NCBI GenBank assembly: GCA_003116995.1
Contig: BDSL01000041.1
Location: forward strand, 558,001-622,000
Length of the DNA: 64,000 nucleotides
Reading direction: 5' to 3'
From: Yamagishiella unicocca
Taxonomy: Eukaryota > Chlorophyta > Chlorophyceae > Chlamydomonadales > Volvocaceae
How positions within the stretch are numbered: the first letter of the stretch is position 1; every line of letters begins with the position of its first letter. The position numbers were made by a program, and so were the translations under genes. Positions 59,250 to 64,000 of the stretch are shown here, piece by piece. Below the pieces are notes generated by a model. It saw only the letters and a list, made by a program, of their open reading frames with translations, made no database searches and had not been told where the DNA came from.

Positions 59250-59470
59250 ACCCCAGGCCGATGGATGGTGTTTGGCGTGCTGAAGAGCACATCCCAACAA
59301 TCTGCTTGATGCGCACACAAGCGGTACGGCCCCAGACGCACAGACACGAGCTACAGATATCTACAGACAACTACAGAGCTCTGAACAGCTCTGAATCACT
59401 TTGACCGTCTATCCGTCTCTTGTAAAGTTGTAATGGTCTGACCAGGTTGGATCCGAAAGCGAGGCACCTC
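59250..59470 (-). pseudogene. Decayed inverted counterpart of the 46.9-47.2-kb LINE fragment
   Basis: Read on the minus strand, it shares GTGCCTCGCTTTC, TTCAGAGCTCTG and AGTTGTCT, in order and spacing, with 46961-47050, but the RNase H motif is lost. With the Cys-rich fragment at 58.6-58.9 kb it is probably the end of one LINE copy. Confidence 0.5.
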
Positions 59471-59994
59471 CGCTTCACTGTAGCGCTTGAGTATCGCTTG
59501 AGTGTTTGAGTTAGTTATCCCCGGTACCCTATTACGATGCTTGTAATCTGCTTATTATCTCATTCCAAATCCCCGAGTTACGGACTTTTTTTTGGAGCGC
59601 AAATAAAAGTTTTTTCCAGCACGATACACTGACACACGAGACCCTGCGATCCAACAGGAATTTCTTTGACGACGTAATGGCCCACAATGACGCATTACAA
59701 GGGAAGATTGATCTGGATGTGGGCGACTGCGCAAGGGGATAGACAGGGAGCACTTCAATCAGGGAGACGGCGAGTCGGCTCCGTTCAGTGCTGAAATGAC
59801 CGAGATAGGGGGAAAAAAGTTCCGAAATATGGACGCAAATCAAGCCGTCTTGCCACACCGTTGGTTGACCCTTCGAAGTAGAGGGCAAGACCGGGGGAAA
59901 GAAGAAAGCGGTGCGAAACAGGGAAGGCTAAGCGGGACCAAGTTGGAGGTGGGGTGCACTACGGGATTGACCGATTCGTAGAGGCCGTTTCAAA

Positions 59995-60123
59995 GCCGAG
60001 GGGAAGCTCGAATACAACGTGCGGTGGTGCGGCTTCTCCAGTAAGCATGAGTGCAAAGACCCTACAGCAAGCGCAGACGCGTTCAGGAAGCTGAAGAACG
60101 CGCTGGTAGAAGCAAATAAATAG
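59995..60123 (+). pseudogene. Possible chromodomain-like tail fragment
   Basis: The frame reads AEGKLEYNVRWCGFSSKHE and later ADAFRKLKNALVEANK before a stop. This resembles the EYxVRWxGY...F...L pattern of chromodomains at the end of retroelement proteins, but the conserved acidic Trp-Glu-Pro part is absent. The call is weak. Confidence 0.25.
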
Positions 60124-60220
60124 CTCGTCGGGCTTTCAAACGAGATACACGGGGGTTCCCCTGAAGTTTGCCTGTAGTTTCCATGTAGTTTTGCTGTATA
60201 GTTTCCGAATTTGGGTGCTT

Positions 60221-61798
60221 TCCTTTGGGTATCCCGGAGTTATCCTGGAGTTATCCCGGACTTATCCCCGAGTTATGATTTATTTTTGGGGGACGCGGAT
60301 ACAATCCTTTTCCCCAGCATTTACAGTGGCAGCGGCTTCCAAGTCGGGTGTCCACCCAATTATCAGCTTAGTCTCGTGTGTCGCCCCAACAGGGAGGAAG
60401 GTGGGGGTCGGCCGACCAGGTGGGAGGGGGATGCTGGTCTTTGGCAGTCAGGGTTCGACCCCATTGGGAATCAATAGTCGGCCGAAGAGCCAATCGGGAC
60501 TGAGGTGTGTAAGTCTGATGGGAGACGCTTTGCTTGGTAGTCGGTGTTCGACCCCAGAAGGAATCAATAGTCGGCCGGGGGGTCAATTGGGAGGCTCAAG
60601 GGGGTCAGGTCGGGGGCCCAAATCCGTCTCATCACTCGGCTCAGAAGCTGTACCAGGCGCGCGAGGCTGAGGAGGCCATTGCTGCGCTGATGGGCAGCGT
60701 CGCATCGGGCGTGAAGACCCAGGCGGCTGCACTGCAGGCCGTGGGCAACAGCGAGAGCAGCAAGCGCTCGTATGAGGCCTTTGAGGACACGGCAGAGGCC
60801 AAGCGCCAGGCCAAGCGGCACCAGCACCAGCAGCTCGCTAAGTGCGCCAACTTCGAGAGCCAGGCCGTGCAGGAGCCGGTGCTGCCGCCGTTGGGGGTAG
60901 AGGGCGAGGAGCGAATTTGGTTAATAAACTGGATATGAAAGCGAAGGCAATAAGGAAGCAAGCACAAAGCACGTGGAGTAACGCTAATGAAATTTCAGGC
61001 GCGCATAGGCCGTTAAGGCTTGGTCGATGTGCTGGCCCTACCCGAAGCCAACGGGAAGCGCGGTTAAAACCAACTGACAGAGACCGAACGCACTCGATCT
61101 TTCCTGCTCCCTGCGTCAAATACGTTCCTATTCTGGCCAGATGTCACCGCTACTCGGGGCGCCTACACAGCCTGAGGCCGGAGAAGGAGGAGGAGGAGGC
61201 TGGCGTGGTGGCTGGCGAGGCGGCTGGGGGCTCGGGGCAGCAGACTGGGGGCAGGGTGCGCGCGCTGGTGGAGCGCATCAACCAGAAGGGGCAGTCTGCG
61301 GCGGGCAGCCAGGACGACGATGAGCTGCCGCCATCCCAGATCGAGGGGGACAGGATGGACGAGTAATTGTAACGCACCCGCTTACCTCAAAATTTTCGCC
61401 TTTGGATTTGTCGGGGTTTCTCACGAGTTTCCGTTGAGTTATCCCTGAGTATGATTATTATGTGGGGGCGCGGATACAAACATTTTCCCCAGCATTTTAC
61501 ACTCGGTTTCGGTCGGAGCAGCTCCATGTCGGCAGCATACCCAATTAGCAGCTCGCAAACGTCTTGGATTCCAACTGGCAGCGCAAGGTGGGGGTCCGAG
61601 ACCAGGTGGGAGGAGGTGGCTGAGTTCACATTCGGGGTTCGAGCCCTCTGGGAATCAGTAGTCGGCTGAGGGGCCAATCGGGAAGCTCGGGGGGTGAGGT
61701 CGGGAGCACAAACCCGTCCTTTTTCTTATCAAAATTTTTAGTTGGGAAAATTCCCTATAGAAGCTTGCTGTGCCAGAACCGGTATATTACCATTTTTT
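60221..61798 (+). mobile_element. Repeat element, copy B of the inverted pair
   Basis: Reverse complement of copy A (44805-46122) with very few substitutions. A 260-270-bp block at about 60911-61180 is present here and absent in copy A, inside the Glu-rich part of the coding frame; it truncates the open frame that starts at 60534. The tail of the protein (QTGGRVRALVERINQKGQ, ending RMDE) resumes at about 61200 and stops at 61366. Confidence 0.75.
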
Positions 61799-62948
61799 CA
61801 TGCAAGAACCCAAGTTCGGATTTTGGTACAGCAAATTCACAAACGTAAGAGTAACATTCCGTAACCCGTCTAGATGCCTACACGACACGTCATGCGGTAA
61901 ACAACGCAACAGCAGCGAGCATATTGGGCTTCTGGAGGAGCAGGAGCCACCCAGAGTAGGAGCACCCAAACTAACGCGAAGTAACGACTTGAACAGGAAC
62001 GCTTGTCATGCATCCGCAGCAAAGCGCCCTGGGAAGACCAGGCGCAGCGTCCAGGCGATTGAGTACATCCTGGCGTTTCTTCTGTCGTCGTACTTGGCAT
62101 CCGGCCGAGGCGAGGGGGCGCGGATGGTGCAAGATGGCGTGACGGCCTTGGGCGCCTTCCTTCCCCAGGACACTGCGCAGCCTCACGATCCGCAAGGCCC
62201 CGGTTCGGAAGCAAATCAGATGAAAAATCTTTGCGTGGGTGCCTTACGAAAGCATCCGACCGCACCCCCTCTCACGAACAGCACGCATCCACCTAGAATG
62301 TACGCGCGGCAGCAGCGCTGCCGTACGAGGGCGGTGTTCATAACAAACAAACTCTGAATCGTAGCTCCGTTTACTGGAACCACTGATGCAGCGGCCGCTT
62401 AAGCGAGTAAGTCCCAAAGATGAATCCCAACAACAACAATTGCATTGCTGACGTGGCAGTGTTCTTCTTACTAATACATGCACGACCGTGTCGTGTACTG
62501 CATTATTTCGTCGCGCGCTCCGTGATCTAATGAGGGCATCAGCCGCCGGTTGTGTTGTCGCATAGCGCGCAACAGCAAGACGGTTGGGCACCTCACCCGA
62601 CGACGCTTGGAAATGCAACCGCAACCATTCCCCGCCGCAAACTTTGCCCGGCGCTTGCATCTGTCGCCCGGCAATGCCGTACTTAAGCAGACGATGGCAT
62701 AGGTCCAGGCTTGCCCCAATGAGTAAATTCAACAATGGCCCCGATGAAGACCCCGCCTGACTTCGGCATTCCCCCATCTATCTTAGGGTAACTGACTCCT
62801 TGATGCCCGACACCTTTCTTTCATGTGACCTCATGCCCATGCCCACGCACTGCAGGCGAGCCGCTGTGGCGTCGGCGGCTTCAGCTGCAAGCCGCCAACC
62901 GCACCCATCACTGCGGCCGTTTCCAGCTGCCTATCGCTTCATTTGATT
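61799..62948. other. Unassigned; one plus-strand open frame
   Basis: A frame from 61770 to 62357 contains a plausible stretch after a CATCCGCAG acceptor near 62020 (SVQAIEYILAFLLSSYLASG, then ARMVQDGVTALGAFLPQD). No family is recognised and the start lies in the repeat. The remainder to 62948 shows nothing beyond the 3' flank of the last minus-strand gene. Confidence 0.3.
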
Positions 62949-64000
62949 TCACCGCTTCAGAATGTTGAAGAGACCCTTGACCTTGGACACCAGGCCCGGC
63001 TCCTCTGAAGCGTCCCCCGTCGATCTCCTAACGGCTCCCCGCCTAGCTGCCTTTCGGCCGCCAACCAAGTGGCCCGACATGGTGTCGTCCCTGGGCATGC
63101 GCGTGTAGTCCAAATCGGCTAAGCCAGCGCCTAATCCCGCCCCTGCCGTGAAGGACGTGCCGATCCTTGGCAGCTTGGTGGCGCCGGTCGTCGAGGACAC
63201 AAGGCTGCGCTGGACGGACATCTGCGCCCGTGCATCGCAAATCACGAGGGTACGGTACGGTTAATGGTTGGTCCTGGCGGTTAGTGGTTGGTCCCACTCT
63301 ATCTGCCAAGCGGACGCGGTCATGTGGTGCGGCACGATTTGCGCACAAGCTGCGCTGCACACGGCGTTGACGAGCGCTAGCTTGTTTCCTGCGGGGCAGT
63401 ATGGTGCCAGACGCCAAGCCAACCCGCCCGCACGTTGCGCTGCCACGCAAGACCTACGCCTGCGCCTTGCTGGCTTGCCCACGGACCCTCGCAGCCCGCT
63501 CACCACCACTACTTGCGCTGCTGCCATTTGGGCGAAGCGGTCGCGCCCAACCAGGAGCGCCTGCGACCCACCTCGACGTAGCTACTACTGATGCGATGCG
63601 GCCGGCTCGGCAGCAATCCGTCGCTGGCCCCCGTCGCCGCCCCCGTCCCCGCCTGGGGGCTGGGGAGCTGCTGCAGCAGCTGCGAGCCTCGCATCGACCG
63701 AAACGACTTGTCCGGGCCGTCCAGCTGCGAACGGCCCACCGCATCCGCACCTGTGATTGCGCGGAATAGCGCGGCGGCGGTGACGCTATTCGACGACAGA
63801 AGCTCGGGCAGCAGCGTGGCCACGGCCTCACCGTCTGCTGCGCCCGCGGGCGGCATCATCAGCGCCACAGCACGGCTGCTGTGCGCGCCGCCGGCGGTGT
63901 TGCCCTGTCGGACGGGAGGTTCACCCAAGGTGGCGGCCGCCCTCTGGGCCCCGCGCGCGGAGGCGTCACCGGCGCGATACCCTGCGGCCGCGGCCGACGC
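62949..64000 (-). CDS. Unidentified protein, C-terminal exons (cut by right window edge)
   Basis: Two exons are visible: an exon open from the window edge to 63572 (ending HRISSSYVE before a GTGGGT donor) and a terminal exon 63221-62949 (91 codons including stop, after a GGGCGCAG acceptor). They join in phase 0. The first is Ala/Gly/Ser-rich with a helical part (VATLLPELLSSNSVTAAALF, RAITGADAVGRSQLDGPDK). The second ends with a basic, amphipathic tail (EEPGLVSKVKGLFNILKR). I do not recognise the family. The acceptor of the first exon is not determined, and an acceptor-like CCGCAG occurs near 63980. Confidence 0.5.

Overview
The window reads as nuclear DNA of a volvocine green alga (Chlamydomonas/Volvox lineage). 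The evidence is intron-dense genes with short phase-consistent exons, GT-AG introns plus a few GC-AG introns, TGTAA poly(A) signals shortly after stop codons, GC-rich coding sequence with long Ala/Gly/Ser runs, a Ser-Pro-rich cell-wall type protein, and a bilin reductase of the PcyA family. All gene models were spliced by hand from reading-frame continuity, splice sites and known family conservation. No alignment or database search was run.

Left part (1 to 38 kb) is ordinary gene space with housekeeping genes: AATF/BFR2-like ribosome-biogenesis factor (minus, cut by the left edge); eRF1 translation termination factor (minus, complete, 437 aa); a divergently transcribed PcyA-type bilin reductase with long N- and C-terminal extensions; a MYST histone acetyltransferase (448 aa) only about 210 bp downstream; a GT92-like glycosyltransferase; an animal-type Na+/Ca2+ exchanger with two Calx-beta domains (846 aa); and PIGW/GWT1, the GPI-anchor inositol acyltransferase (584 aa). 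These genes do not form an operon or a pathway. Several introns carry minisatellites, including one with a telomere-like core.

Middle part (39 to 44 kb) holds a minus-strand gene for a coiled-coil plus Ala/Gly/Ser-rich low-complexity protein.

Right part (44.8 to 61.8 kb) is repeat-rich and has an unexpected architecture. Three independent pairs of inverted repeats share nearly one centre of symmetry at about 53.2 kb: a near-identical 1.3/1.6-kb pair, a pair of decayed LINE 3' ends, and a 185-bp pair bounding a 4.4-kb segment with a Myb/SANT-like gene. Between the arms lie a membrane/coiled-coil gene with an inverted copy of one of its own exons, and a Ser-Pro-rich extracellular-matrix-type gene whose repeat is read out of frame over about 290 bp. 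The last 1 kb holds the 3' end of an unidentified minus-strand gene that leaves the window.
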